Assembly: GCA_028564705.1 (NCBI GenBank)
Contig: JAPXFQ010002396.1
Location: forward strand, 1 to 64,000
Source of the DNA: Apricaphanius iberus
Lineage: Eukaryota; Chordata; Actinopteri; Cyprinodontiformes; Aphaniidae
Direction: 5' to 3'
DNA length: 64,000 bases
Position numbers and translations under genes: made by a program. Below the pieces are notes generated by a model. It made no database searches. It saw only the letters and a list, made by a program, of their open reading frames with translations, and had not been told where the DNA came from. Of the stretch, positions 47,345 through 59,408 are shown piece by piece. Position 1 is the stretch's first letter, and the number at the start of each line of letters is the position of its first letter.

Positions 47345-49660
47345 CAATTAGTTCACATTGCCTTATGCATCGCTAAGAAAAATATCCTCGAACTGGAAAA
47401 ATAAAAATACTCTGAATATTAATCAATACAGAGATCTCCTTCTGGATTACATTGGTCTAGAAACGGCTTCTGCCTCTGATCAATTTTTCTGGTCTCCCTT
47501 GATCAGCTCCATCAACTGGTGGGGCAGGGACCTTTTATTTTTTTCTGTGGGAGGCAGTTGCTGATATGGAGCTCAAGGGTTGGTGGCGACTGCGAGGGGT
47601 CCTCAGGGGTGGGTCCACCTGCGGTTGGGGCAGTAGGTGCCATGGCTCTCACCTGGGGCTCTGGGGTCTGGAGCGCCGCGCCCCCCGGCCTGTGGTCCTG
47701 GCCGGGGCTTGGCTGGTGGGGGCGCCACTGCCGCCAGTGCCAGCTGGGGGTGCATTTTCCATCTCCCTGAGCTGGTTCTTGTTGCTTGCTCCCCGATGGC
47801 AACTTGCCGTGCCTGCACGTCGGGGTGTCAGTGGGTGGCCGCGGCGGGTGGGCGGTGTCTCTGGGCCCGGTCAGCCATATTGGTACTGGACGTAGCTCCT
47901 GGGTCTTGGTCCAAGCACTCTGAGGTTTGCTGGGGTTGGGCCCTTTGACCAGTGTCGGTCGGCCACTGCGGTGGGCTGGCCAGGTGTTGGGGTGTGGGCT
48001 GGTGGATGGAGGTGCTGGGTTCAGTTGCTTCCCGGCCATCGGGCGGTAATAGCAAGGCTGGTGGATGTCGGCCTGGGGGGTCGACTGCCTGGGGCTTCAG
48101 TTTGCTCAAGGGGCCCGGCGCTGCATTCCCGTGGTATCCTAGTTGGTGGTGCGCTGGGTTCCTGCCTCAGCGCGGTGGCTCTTGGTGCGCTGGCGGTGCT
48201 GGGGGCCTCTCTTGTTGGCGGGGAGTTGTTTACTATCTAAAACAGGTGCTCTCCCTAACCGGGGTGCACTTGGACGGGGGGAGGGTGTACGGGAGGAGGG
48301 TGGGATAAACTCAGCCTGGGTGTCTAATGTCCTGTGTTTTGTTAATAGTCTGAATGTTGGGCACTTGATGTGCTGGGGTCTCCCACCCCTGGTGGATCGT
48401 ATAGAATGGGAATGCCTATTGGAGTCAGCAGGGGAGCTGGCTCCCTGGGGATTCCAATAGTGTCTTCCCTGTCATTTCCTCCCCATCCCCGAATGCCTCT
48501 GTCCACCTGCTCCTTCATTCTACATTTCACAAGGGCCTTGAGACGTGGGCACATCACTGGGGTGCGGGATGTAGTTTCCGTCTTCGCTACCCGGTGGCGG
48601 CCTGGGTCCCAATTTTACTGTACAACTTAGACACTTACACTTGCAACATTTACATGACACATGCACATGTAGGGACCTGGCGCTGGATACACCTCGGCGC
48701 TGGATGCGAGGCACTTTATAGGGGGCCTCACCTGTGGTGCCGGTGCCCTCTGCTTAACTGTATCCAGCACCGAGGGCCTGGGGTGGGAGATGGGGGAGTT
48801 TTAAGTACACATTAGAACAACAGGCAACAAAACCACAATCGAGCGAGGGGAGAGAGGCTGGGGGTCTTCCCACACCCCTGTTCGTTGGGCCATCAGGGGT
48901 TGGAGCCGAGATGGCATATCAGGCCATCTGGTCGGGGACCTGGGCTGGTGGGCTACTCTTGCCGGGGTGGGGGTCTTGGTGGTCTAATTGTCCCCGTCCT
49001 GGTGGGCAAGGGTTTGGTCTCCTGGGTGCAGGTGCAGGTTGCTCTATTGGGGCATCTGTCCCTGGGCCTGGGAGTATAGAGTATGTATGGGGCATATGAA
49101 TGAGTGTACAGCGTTCGTTTTCGGGTGTCCTGTGTTGGTGAGAATGTGTGCAGGTAAGAGGGAGGGTACGTATGATTGTCTCTGTATGTCTCTGTCTACT
49201 TGTCAGGTCAGGTGTTTGACTGTCCTCTGGCCTGGTGCATCTTTTTCCCCTCTGTCACTCCCTGTCGGTGACTGATGCCCCTGCCTGCTGGTCGATGGTT
49301 GTTCTCGATGCCTGGGGCTGGGGGCCCGGAAGCAATCCAGCTCGGTCATTGTGCATGCCTGGCTGGTCCTGGGTGGGCTGGTGTGTCGGGGGGCTGCTGT
49401 TTCAGGCCGATGTGGGTTCCACTGCCTGGTCGGTTCATTTGGGGCGGCTGTCCGGCACGCTCTGTGTGGGGTGGGATTTGGACCAGGGGGCAGGTAGATC
49501 TGGGTGTCCAATTGCTGGCTGGATGCGGCCTGTGGAGGGCGTACATCCACTGCTGCTTTCACTGTGGCTCCCTGGTGTGTGTGGGGGTGGCTGGGTTGTT
49601 GGCGGTGGCGTGTGTCATCCTTTGGCCGGCTGTGGGTCCCCTGCTGCCTTGCGGCCTTGT
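47345..49660 (+). mobile_element. Tx1-type L1 LINE 3' fragment (copy 4)
   Basis: Plus strand: 47358-47520 encodes the last ORF2 residues (SLRKISSNWKNKNTLNINQY then RDLLLDYIGLETASASDQ), followed by about 2.1 kb of the GC-rich UTR also seen at 17770-20660. It ends around 49660, well short of the AATAAA end of the long copy, where copia sequence begins. It is 5' truncated at about 47345. Many CpGs have changed to TG or CA. Confidence 0.85.
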
Positions 49661-49669
49661 ACCTCATGT

Positions 49670-49995
49670 ACAAGACCAGATTTGAACGTTGTTGTAAGCA
49701 AGCTGTCGCAGCATTTCAAAGACCCAACTATAGAACATTGGACTATGGTTAAGAATGTTCTGAGAAGCAATGAGAAAACAAATCCTTGTGTTACAGAAGA
49801 AGTGACCAAGATCTGGGGATTCAAGGTCACAGTGACTCAGACTGGGCAGCAGATGTGACTGATAGGAGTAGTACCACAGGTTACTGTGCAAGTCTAAATG
49901 AAAAAGGTACGTTGGTGTCATGGAGGACAAAGAAACAACCAACTGCAGCCTTATCAACCTGTGAAGCTCAGTACGTTGCTTTGGTACTGTAACAA
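49670..49995 (+). pseudogene. Ty1/copia RT-RNase H remnant
   Basis: Spread over two or three frames: VVSKLSQHFKDPTIEHWTMV then KNVLR (end of the copia RT). Next is GHSDSDWAADVTDRSSTTGY (the RNase H D-SDWA-D...R.STTG block). Then TLVSWRTKKQPTAALSTCEA and QYVAL, which includes the catalytic E of the ST.EAEY block in altered form (CEAQY). The order and spacing are those of copia pol. Frameshifts near 49750 and 49850 and the missing upstream pol make it inactive. Copia elements are sparse in fish. Confidence 0.8.
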
Positions 49996-51204
49996 CAACA
50001 CAAGATGTTTGTATTTGACACTACTGTGGCAAAGGATGTATTTACTATATCTATATATGGTGCACGGAGGCAAATGGTTCAGGTCACTGTGCCATTCCGC
50101 TGCAGGGAGCTCGTATGGGTTTCGTATGTTTAATGTCTGAAAGCTTCTCCAAATACCGCTGTTTTGCCATAGGTATAAGCTTGTCCCTGTAAGGTCCGTT
50201 TTCTTTTGCCTTGACTCTCTCCATTGCTCTACTTTCTTACTTTCTGTCCATTTGCAGATCGTTCCCGCAGAAATGATAAACGCGCAAAGAGCTCCGGAAT
50301 GTTAGTCGCGTCAATGCTGTTAAGTTCTGAAGGCGTTGCCCTGGAAACCGATAGAGTCTTGTAGAAGGCAGATTCATATTATATTACACTGTTAGGATTA
50401 ATGTTTTTATAACTAGTTTTCACATTGCAAGATCTCCCCCATTAGCAAGGAATGTTTGATACGGCCAATAGATTGTTTGTGCAAAGATCTGGCAGAATAT
50501 TGACTGAATGACGATTTCCAAGAAAACATTAGTCAAAATCTGATAGGGGTCGACTAGGCTCCAGCCTAGGAAGGCACAGCTGGAATCCATCACTTAGGCA
50601 CTGCACTTGTGTGTATGCAAGACGCACACGCGTCCCTGCGCGTAGAGAGGTATTTAAGAATCTGTACACCCCATTTGAGTGAGAGTCCCCGGTACGATCG
50701 TTTGATGCTGTATTAAGGTATGATCTTTTGTCATAATTTTGTAGCATTTGATTAAAACCTGGCCCAAGGCTGCATATCCATTCTCTAAGGCTGTGTCTGT
50801 GTTTTTTAATACTTGATAATACTCTGAGAACCAACAGTCTCTTTCCATCATGCCCAAACAACTCAGACCCCGCCCAAATAGGCATGTGACTCCTCACTCT
50901 CAATTCCTCCGTCGTATAAATAAGTACCCTCGGTACACACACAGATGATGCTGAGAGACACGTCTCTGCTAACACAAATGTAGTGCAGACTTTTAACCAA
51001 AAGAGGGCCTCACAGGTTTTATGCATAAAATGTATATGTAAAATAAGATGCACCAAAATACTGAAATAATTACCACAAATAGCACTATTAGATAGTAATT
51101 TATAGTTATTCAACTAATAAGAGTTGATTTGGGGATGTCTTACCTTTTACAAATCAAAATTAACTATTAAACTGAAACTGAATGGTAAAAAAGGAAATTA
51201 TTAC
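49996..51204. other. unassigned; possible LTR features on the minus strand
   Basis: A long minus-strand frame (51113-50532) has no domain and low-complexity neighbours. A TATA-like TTTATACGAC on the minus strand near 50926-50917 could belong to an LTR promoter, but no second LTR or primer site was found. Confidence 0.3.
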
Positions 51205-51400
51205 TGTTCTGCCCCCTCCTGGCTGGCTGGGGCGCCCGAGGGGGTGGGGAGGATCTGGCTGGAATAACGTGATCCTTCCACACCCTACGTCCAGCTGGGG
51301 AAGCCCCACCCCATCGGGTGAAAAGAAGGGCCTACTCACTCCTCAGGCAAGAAGGATGCCTGAGTTCAGTACGGGGCCCTCCCGCAGTTGGCTGAGGGAA
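51205..51400. repeat. GC-rich interspersed repeat fragment
   Basis: A sharply bounded GC-rich segment (GGCTGGGGCGCCCGAGGGG, GGAATAACGTGATCCTTCC) of a kind I recognise as recurring in fish genomes. Its family is not known to me. Confidence 0.4.
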
Positions 51401-51406
51401 AGCAAT

Positions 51407-52460
51407 CAGTGCTGTACGATACTGCAAAATTTAGTATCAATCCGATACCAAGGGCTAGTATTCCCTATTCAGATACTTTTAGTACTATCATAGAGATTTG
51501 TGTAATTTATTAGGTGAATGTATCATTACTTTGAAAATTTGTCTAAAAACTTGAATATTCATGATTATTTTGTAAGTTTTCCTTTAATAGACCATGTATA
51601 TGATGATGATGAAAATAGTAATAATAATAAAATAATATAGTAATAAACATATAAATACTAATGTTGTTTTGACCATTAATATAAAAGATTTATTCTGCCA
51701 TTGGCAGAATGAGGCATAGCTATGAATTTTTTGTAGCCAGCAGCATATCTGTTTTTTTCAATTACAGTGAAAAACATATTTTTATTTGGACTGGTTGAAT
51801 ATATTCCCTATGTGACTGTCTGAATAGTTTTAGTAATAACATAGTAAATTATTGTAACCAATTACACAAAAAATGCCATTAGCCTATCATGAAATCTTAT
51901 TTTCAATTCACTATAAGCTACCTGGATATTGTTGTTGCCCATGCTGAGACGCCTCTGCAAGGGACCGGTGTCCCGGTGCTGGGGAGCTGGGTTCCCTCTC
52001 TTCTTCCTTCTTTTGGCTCTTCTGCAGCTCAGAATTTTATTTAGGGTTTGTTTAATATGCTATACAGTCTTGTGGTGTTGCTACAGTACTGAATGTGTTT
52101 CCTGCAAACATTACAGGCTGCAGTTGTTTGATCAAGGACTGTAAAATAGCTCCAAACTGTGCTCCTCTTTTGATCTGCGTTCGCTCGCACGCCTCGGCTC
52201 GCCTCGCACTTTAGTAGAATTGTGTGTTGCAGTGGAAGGGGGAGGGGCTTAGTGGCAGTGTAAGGGTGGGGGCTGAGTGAGATCTGAGCAGCAGCAGCAG
52301 GCAGCATGAGTGAAGGGAGAGAGGAGCGCTGGAGAGGCCGCTTGAAGTTATATTGAGAAAAACTGAAACTTAAGGATCAATCTCATCACGTAGCTATCGA
52401 TAAATACTCAATACCAACGTTAGATCGATACTACCGACATTTTAGATCCGCCCAGCACTA
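51407..52460 (-). mobile_element. hAT-type element retaining only a BED-finger exon
   Basis: The left end CAGTGCTGTACGATACT and the right end (minus strand TAGTGCTGGGCGGATCT) are imperfect inverted repeats. They are flanked by 8-bp copies AAAGCAAT (51399-51406) and AGAGCAAT (52461-52468). On the minus strand the first transposase exon (52307-52041) survives. The interior is otherwise AT-rich and non-coding, so this is a 1,054-bp deletion derivative. Confidence 0.7.
52041..52307 (-). pseudogene. BED-type zinc finger exon of hAT transposase
   Basis: The ATG at 52307 starts an Ala/Ser/Pro-rich leader followed by RSTVWSYFTVLDQTTAACNV, then CRKHIQYCSNTTRLYSILNK. This has the BED layout: aromatic WSYF, then C..C, then an NTT.L...L helix. 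The final paired His residues are lost (ILNKP-stop). BED fingers bind transposon ends. No catalytic domain follows, so it is a remnant. Confidence 0.65.
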
Positions 52461-52468
52461 AGAGCAAT

Positions 52469-53044
52469 GCCCAGGACTGTATTTAGATAGGAACACTGGG
52501 TGATTAAAAAATGGGGGGGGAGGGGGGAAACCGTGGGAAAAAAAGAAAGAAAAATTGAGTGCTGAATTTGGAATAGACTAAAATCAATTTTCAGAGTAAA
52601 TTAATTCATTTTCAAAATATAAAATTCTATTTTTTTTTACTGACAATAATTTCCAAACAAAAATTGGATTACAAATTAGGCTAATTGAGATTCTGTTTTT
52701 TAAACCATTTATTCAAGTTGAGAATTTCAGATTTAATCCCAGTGATGCAAATTTAAAAATAGCTTATTCAAATTCAGTTTCTGATGGTACACAGTTCTTT
52801 CCATATGAACTAGTGGATTGTGACTCCGTCCGGATCATTTAAATACAAATACTAGACCTGGAAATTTTTCTGTATAATTCATAAGTGTGAAAATAAATGC
52901 AAAAACAAAATACCTTTTAAAATAAACTTTGAAAAAAGGAAATGAATGTGGAAAATATGTATTTCCATATATTTATCTTAATGTTTTAAAGGTTTCTGTG
53001 GCCATTGTGGCTTTTTTTGACAGTGGATAGTACATTGAAGGGGG
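52469..53044. other. intergenic, no gene recognised
   Basis: AT-rich, no coding pattern. Confidence 0.4.
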
Positions 53045-53160
53045 AGAGATGTGGGGGAAGACATGCAGCAAGGGTCCAACAGGACAAGACTTGAATCGTG
53101 GACAACCGTGTCAAGTACTGAGACCTCTGTATATGGAGCACCTGCAACAACCACTATGCA
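53045..53160 (-). repeat. tRNA-related SINE-like fragment
   Basis: The minus strand contains ACGATTCAAGTCTTG, close to a pol III B box (GGTTCAAGTCC), ahead of GCTGCATGTCTTCCCCC. This follows a pattern frequent in fish. No convincing A box is kept. Confidence 0.3.
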
Positions 53161-53189
53161 ACACTTTCCTTATTTCCAATTTTCCTTAA

Positions 53190-53205
53190 AGGAGACATAT
53201 TATGA
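53190..53205. repeat. left terminal inverted repeat of Kolobok B
   Basis: AGGAGACATATTATGA, preceded by TTAA; it pairs with 59676-59691. Confidence 0.9.
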
Positions 53206-55024
53206 AAAAATCACTTTTCCTGGGATTTCGGGTGTTATTGTGTGTCTCTGGTGCATATACATGCATACAAATCTGGAAAAAAAAAAACATCCATGCTGTT
53301 TTGAGTGAGAAAGCGGTTTCTTAATTGATCCTGCATTAAGTCTCTGATTGAGTTGTTCAAAATCTGTCCGGCTTTCTACGTCTCAAGCCTGAATATTGGA
53401 ATATCCACACCTCCCCAGAGCGCTGTCTCCACCTCCTTAGAGTGCTGTCTCCACCCACCAGGTGCAACAGTAATTAATAAGACTGACTCGAACGCACCAC
53501 TTCAGATTAGTAAACGCAATGTCGAAGCACAACATAAAATGCTCTGTTGTGGGCTGATCAAATGAGCAACAAACTCTTCACCGCGTGGGAAACTCATTTT
53601 AAACGAGGGGGCAGTTCCAACATTGCACATGGTACCCGCAGACGAGGAACATGTAAGTAGTTCTATACAATTTATTTTAATATGTAGTTGAAATCATGTT
53701 TGTCTGTGTTTTTCTAATGACACTGAGGTGGCTAACTGCTAGAGCTACATTCTAGAATGGGTGTACAGGCTTCTTTGTTTCTCATGCAAAGCAATTAAAT
53801 AGCTACGTGAAATTTTGGCATTTGTGCATTTATTAACGTTTTCTATCGGGTTGCCAACCTTCCCTTAATTGAAAATTAAATGTGGCGTCCAGTTTTGAAT
53901 TACTAAGGGACCCCATTCAAATTTTTCTTAAATGTTCAATAGCGCTGTTGGACATAGGATTCAATAAACTAATTCTAACTACGTAGTCTATATGTAAACA
54001 AGATACAACTTGCCCTACTACAGCTCTGGCAGGGAGGCTCTAAAGGGACCACAAACCTTTTCTGGCTCGGTAGTGTTGCGCATGCGTTAATTACAGATAT
54101 ATGAGTCGGAAGAGGCCCATACTTGGCTCGAACGGTTCAGTATAGAAAAATACGAGGCAAATTGAAAACTACGTCAGTGAGTGTTCTGAGTCTGTCACAG
54201 AGAGCACTCTCTGCACAGCACAGCAAGCATGAAGAGAAAAACCCAGGTCTGTGAGGCCTATGCAGCATGTAGGCTAGAATATTCATGTTAATTACATTCA
54301 TTGTGCCATTTTCCTAGATATGTCGTGCATGTGAAATTTCATGTTGGTGGAGTAATTGTTGATGACTTTCGCTTTTTTTAAACCAACCTATTTAGGCATA
54401 ATCTATTATCCAAACATTATAAATTACAATCTAAAGCTCAAATCATACTAACAGATTGATTTTTATTTTAGGTAGATGAAGATTAAAAACTTGGTTTGGA
54501 TAGTAATCTGACTGTTGAAATTTTATAGGTTTAAGAAAAAGACAATACATTGAAAGTGAACATTGCAGTACAATTCATAGTGTGTTTTGATTGTTGTTTA
54601 AACGAGACGTCCCAACCAATTTAATATTTGTCATACCCATAAATTTAAATAAGCTAAACATGTTTTTAAAGGTGTTAGTGGTTCGTCTGCAATGTCACCT
54701 TGGAGTCCCCTTAGAAATTAAACACTGGAAATATGTTTTTGGGAGCCCAAAAATACATAATGTTGTTGTTGTTATCGTAATGTTGTAGTTTACACTACAT
54801 GGTGTTAACACATATTGTACATATGTTTGTTTTTCCTTTTCTATGTGGAATCATGTCATTGAAGTTTTTTTTGTCAATCTTACAGCACTGGTGCATTTAT
54901 CTCTTCACTGTAAATACAGCATTTCAAGCATTAGCCTACCTTATTAAATGCAATCTTCATCTGTAATTTTTTTTTCCTGTACAGTACTTAGTGATCGCTT
55001 TTCCCATTCTTTCTTTTTATATAG
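53206..55024 (+). other. 5' part of Kolobok B, exons not resolved
   Basis: A GTAAGT donor follows AGACGAGGAACAT at 53651, which may close an untranslated or N-terminal first exon. I could not read the RVNIG-type N-terminal block that element A has in exon 1. The rest looks intronic. Confidence 0.35.
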
Positions 55025-58000
55025 CCCAGTAAATCAACACATATAGAAGACAGACCACCTACAAGAGATATTGGTTGCCGGACTGAGCCCCCTCCAAGAA
55101 AGAGTGTTGGCACACAACTTTCTTATAGAACTCTTCGTTCACATTACAAAAGTGAAGGTGTGTAGTTTCATATATTTCAAACATGCGTTCGATCAAGTGT
55201 TACAATGATAAGTTTCATTCTTTAGTGCTTGAATCTATATAGTGGCAATGCCGTCATCGTTTACTCCTAGGAATGCGTTGTCATCGTACAAACTATGCTT
55301 TTGTTACTTACAGCTGTCCAAGCGACTGTGTCCTACAAGGAGTTTGGCACGTCCACTGATCCCTTCATAGCCCCACTGCCTTGTCTAAGCTCAACACCTA
55401 TACAGCGCAGAGCAGAAACTTGCACTGTAAGAATTCATACAGTTTCCTGCCTGGAGTTCCACATCGCTCTGCAAGGCACGTCACCTGGATCGATTGTCTG
55501 ATTGGTGAATGCTCTATCCAATTGCGTACAGAGTCATTTGAACTATGGCCGTTGGTAACGCCTATTCTGCAGTCAAAAATACATCTAAGAGGTCCCAGAC
55601 TAAGTACATGTAATGAACTTTGTCTGACGATAGCCAGGCTGATAGTCTATTTGAGCTATCCTTTAAAAAAAATGTATTTCCTTTTTGAAACAGAGAAGCT
55701 TCATTCACGTCCGCACAGGCAGTTCCAAAGTACATAGTGTATGAGACCTGTCTGCTGGAGCTGTTGGAGGTGTGTCCTGTGTGCGAGTGTGCAAGCACAG
55801 TGAAAACCAAAAAGCCTGGGACATTTTTGTCAGTCGAACAGCTTTGCAACAACCGTGAGTTTCCCGAAGTTGGAAAAGCCAGCCTCTTCTTGGGAATACA
55901 CCGGCTGGGAACATACAGCTGTCTGCTGCAGTGTATATAAGTAGAGCTTCGTTCTTCAAACTTCAAAGTGAATGAAGTTTGAAGTCATTAGTCATTCCTT
56001 AGAGAATGACTAAGGAATAGCTATCTACATTGTTGATGGCATGTATTCCATGTAAAAAGCAAAATTGTCATTATTCTCTTCAATCAGGTGTTCAAGGCAA
56101 TTCGTTTGCAGATGTTCCTGTATGACACATTCCGTCGGCACGCAAGTATGTTTGTTGAACCAGCTATTGTGCATACCTGGAAAAAATTGCAAGAGGTGAT
56201 TGTGTAGATGACAAAGTCGTACTCGGTGGTGACATGAGGGCTGACTCTCCAGGTATATTTTTGAAAGTTATACAACTAGGATATGTTGGGTTTTATATTC
56301 ATAGACTATCATCAACACATACCTCAGACTTCAATAAAAGATGTGACAATGTTTTCACATGCCACAGTGCAAAATATGGTAGCTATACCATAATGGACCT
56401 CAAAACCAACACTGTTGTTGATCTCCAGTTGGTTCAGGTGGGCAGGACAACTTCAATCTTAAATTTTAGCTTGTGTTATAATTGCACGTAGCACACATAA
56501 GTAATGATTATGGATGTTTTTTTTAAAGAGCAATGAGGTTGGTGGAAGCTCTCACATCGAGAAAGAGGGCATGAAGAGGAGTCTATCATTGTTGGGTTTA
56601 AAAGGTGTAACCATCTATTGCATCGTCACCGACCGCCACCCACAAGTTCAGAAATTCCTGAGGGAGGAAAAAAATCACTCATTTCTATGATGTCTGGCAC
56701 ATGGAGAAAGGTATACTTAATTTTGTTGCAACTGAGTGAAAATTGCATAAATATTAGCAGAATTTATCTGTAGGCTTTTGTAGACGCAGAACACAAATTG
56801 CATGCCTATACCTTGTGAGTCTACAATGAAAGATTCATGACAACACATTCATATTGGAACAACTGCTGGGTTGAATTAACAAAAGTCTGTTTTGTAGGAC
56901 TTTCTAAGAAATTACCTAACATTGCCAAACAAAAGGACTGTGAAAAATTAAAGAAGTGGATTCCAGCCATCAGAAACCACATCTATTGGACAGCTGCATC
57001 ATCCAAAACTGGGCCAGAGAGAGTGGTGAAATGGACCTCCATCCTGAACCATGTTCAGGATGTCCATACACATTAGGATCCCATCTTCCCAAAATGCCTC
57101 CATCCAATCAGAAAAACAAGGGTCAAGAGTAAATGGCTCACAGCAGGTTTGTTTTATTCAACTAGTGTGGTTATACCGACAATATTTGTGCTATAATTTT
57201 CTTTTTCTTGCAGGAACTCCTGCTTTCTACAAGCTTGAAAAGGAGCTGACCAAAAAGACTGTACTGAAGGACATAGCCAAACTCAGTCCCCACCACCAGA
57301 CGTCATATTTGGAGGCGTTCCACAGTGTCATCCTGCTATTCATACCCAAAAACATGGTCAATCCATTCCTAGGAATGCTATGCAGGTAAATAAAAATGTT
57401 TATTCTGTGACAACTAGGGCTGAACAGTTAATTGCATATGCAATTGTATTACAAACAAACAATGCAGGGAGAGAAGTAAACACTGTTATTTAATCTGTTT
57501 TAAAAAGGCCCAAGGCTTGACAGAAGCCAACGCTGGACAGAATTTGTTAGTAGAGTAGAACATGGGAAATGTTTTTGGCTCTAAGAAAGCTGATGGTTTG
57601 TATTTTGGCCTTGCTATTGGTGCAACTCTAACGATGTACACTACAAGCCTTTATCAACACAGGCGCTTGGCTGTAATGCCAACCATCAGATGACCCCTAG
57701 GTGGAAAACAAATAATAGCAATTACAGTATTTTCTAAAATCGTTCAGCCCTGGTGATAACATTAGCCCATTCCTTGTAATTGTTTTTATGATTGATCATA
57801 TTTTTACTTTACAAGACTCTACCTGGCTGCACTGCATTACAATTAGAATGCCAATAGAGGACAAGCCACCACATATTCAGGGGATCGGTTATTCGGATTG
57901 AGCTTTCCCAAATCCAGAAAGGGAGAGTGCAGAGCCAAACCAGTGAAAACAGACGCAACATTCAGTACGTTTTTTTTAAATTATTTTTTATTAATAACAA

Positions 58001-58359
58001 ACATTTACCATATACATGACACAAAATTTTGTAACAGTAATTACAACACAATAATAAAAATGTATGTGCTTAACTCCTTGGAAAATAAATGAAATTGTAC
58101 AAAGCAATGTCAACAAAAACCATTGTTATCTATTACATTACATGAATGATTTAACTTCTATTTTATATTGTGTATGTGTGTGTGTGTTTATTGCACAGGT
58201 TATTATGATGATGATTTGATGGATCTTATTATGGAAAAGGTCTTTGTTGACCCATCAACGTATGGAGACGAGATTGTACGAAGAATAACACAGGAGGGGA
58301 TTATTACCCGTCTCTTCCGGCCAAGGAAGCCCCAGCACCAGCTCACAAAACGTCTGTAG
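55025..58359 (+). pseudogene. Kolobok transposase, multi-exon, decayed (element B)
   Basis: Exons with GT/AG borders: 55025-55157 (GCRTEPPPRKSVGTQLSYRT), 55315-55426, 55694-about 55975 (KYIVYETCLLELLEVCPVCE, a C..C pair), 56088-56252. Then one near 56360-56437 (AKYGSYTIMDLKTNTVVDLQ), 56529-56710, 56898-57146, 57214-57385, 57816-57964 and 58199-58359. Catalytic acidic residues of the DDE nuclease are recognisable in GGDMRADSP (56225-56251), IVTDRHPQVQKF (56620-56655) and SYLEAFHS (57302-57327). HIYWTAASSKTGPERV and FPKSRKGECRAKPVKT are further family blocks. Frameshifts near 55870, 56190 and 56685 and stops at 57074 and about 57850 kill it. The last exon reads GYYDDDLMDLIMEKVFVDP and ends at 58359, overlapping the ballast-like gene antisense. 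Confidence 0.8.
55954..56025. repeat. short inverted repeats at an exon end
   Basis: CTTCAAACTTCA (55954-55965) pairs with TGAAGTTTGAAG (55973-55984). Just after it, ATTCCTTAG pairs with CTAAGGAAT. They lie where the third transposase exon loses its expected frame. Confidence 0.6.
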
Positions 58360-59408
58360 GCTAAATACCTGTAACGACTGTGATAAATGGGCATTGTTAG
58401 TCAACATTTGTTACATCTGTTAAATGTTTCATGTAAATTTACATACAACATACAGCAAGATAATGAAAGGTTCTGAAATCTTGGCACTTATGACTTGAAC
58501 AAATGAAGTTGTTCACATTGACACTATATTTTTTGTTGCATATTTTGCATTCATCTAAAAACCTGCCACTGCTATAATTTGCACTATAGGGAGTAAAATA
58601 ATCTCTTCCGTGAGAAGTTTCTCAAAAACACTTTTGCTTTTTGTTTTGCATACTGTTTGCACATCTGTCGTATTTTCTGCATACTGTAGTCCTTGGACCC
58701 TGTGGTTACAACCAAATTTCCCCTAGTTGGACTATTAAAGGTTAATTGTATTCTAATCAACTTTTTTTTTTTTTTTTTATCCGAACAGTGAATGTAGGAA
58801 GGTTTTTACAGAGTATACTCACTGATGTATCCCACGTAGTTGTAAAGGACCGTAGTCAGCCCTGTAAATGTTAAATGCGTTCTGTGTGAGAACACATTTA
58901 GGCAGACTGGTTCTAAACCTGGATGGCCTATCATGCGTTGAGGCCTTACAGCCAGCTGCTGCAGCCGTGTGGTAACCTATTATGCATAACGTAAGGTAAG
59001 CATCTGTATTAGTGTCTTGTCTGAAATCATACATTGCAAACAGAAGTGCAAAGGGAGATCATGTTACCTGTGGTACCTCCTGGCAGCATAAGTTCTCAGG
59101 CTCTAATGGCATTGTTTCACAGTTTCTACATGTGCACCTAAACAAAGAAATGCATGCGGAGTCATGCATTTATAACCCTCAACAGTATCCACATTACACA
59201 TCGGGCACTAATGTTATCTATAACGTTAGTTATACCTGTGTAACTTTTACAGGCTTAACACTGGCTAAAATTTAAAAGAAAATCATTGTTTCACTAACCG
59301 TTCAGAAGTGTCTTGTTGAAGTCTCTGAGTCTCGGGTTCGTCAGGAGACTCCTCTGCTTCAGGATCAGACTCAGGATCAAACATGTTTGGTTCAATTGCT
59401 GCAGCCAT
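58203..59408 (-). pseudogene. P2X7-ballast-like gene inside Kolobok B
   Basis: The ATG at 59408 opens exon 1 (to 59299): MAAAIEPNMFDPESDPEAEE, then SPDEPETQRLQQDTSE. Exon 2 (59137-59068), spliced in phase, gives CTCRNCETMPLEPENLCCQE and VPQ, the Cys cluster of the P2X7 cytoplasmic ballast domain. Exon 3 (about 58990-58823) has HPGLEPVCLN, then across one frameshift QNAFNIYRADYGPLQLRGIH. Exon 4 (58378-58203), again in phase, gives RYRYLAYRRFVSWCWGFLGR then RVIIPSCVILR, and a stop at 58203. In P2X7 the ballast binds zinc and guanine nucleotide at the cytosolic face. Here there is no channel domain, only the module. Only one frameshift separates it from an open spliced frame, so it is better kept than the transposase. 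It is a two-gene cargo or partner; its function is unknown. Confidence 0.75.

Noticed and set aside
47512..49858. Long open frames on both strands of the second GC-rich block
   Set aside because: Same LINE UTR in the opposite orientation; the frames exist because stops are rare in GC-rich DNA.
50532..51113. 194-codon minus-strand frame
   Set aside because: No domain, no codon pattern, and it spans a TATA-like word and hairpin-like sequence; more likely retroelement or chance sequence.
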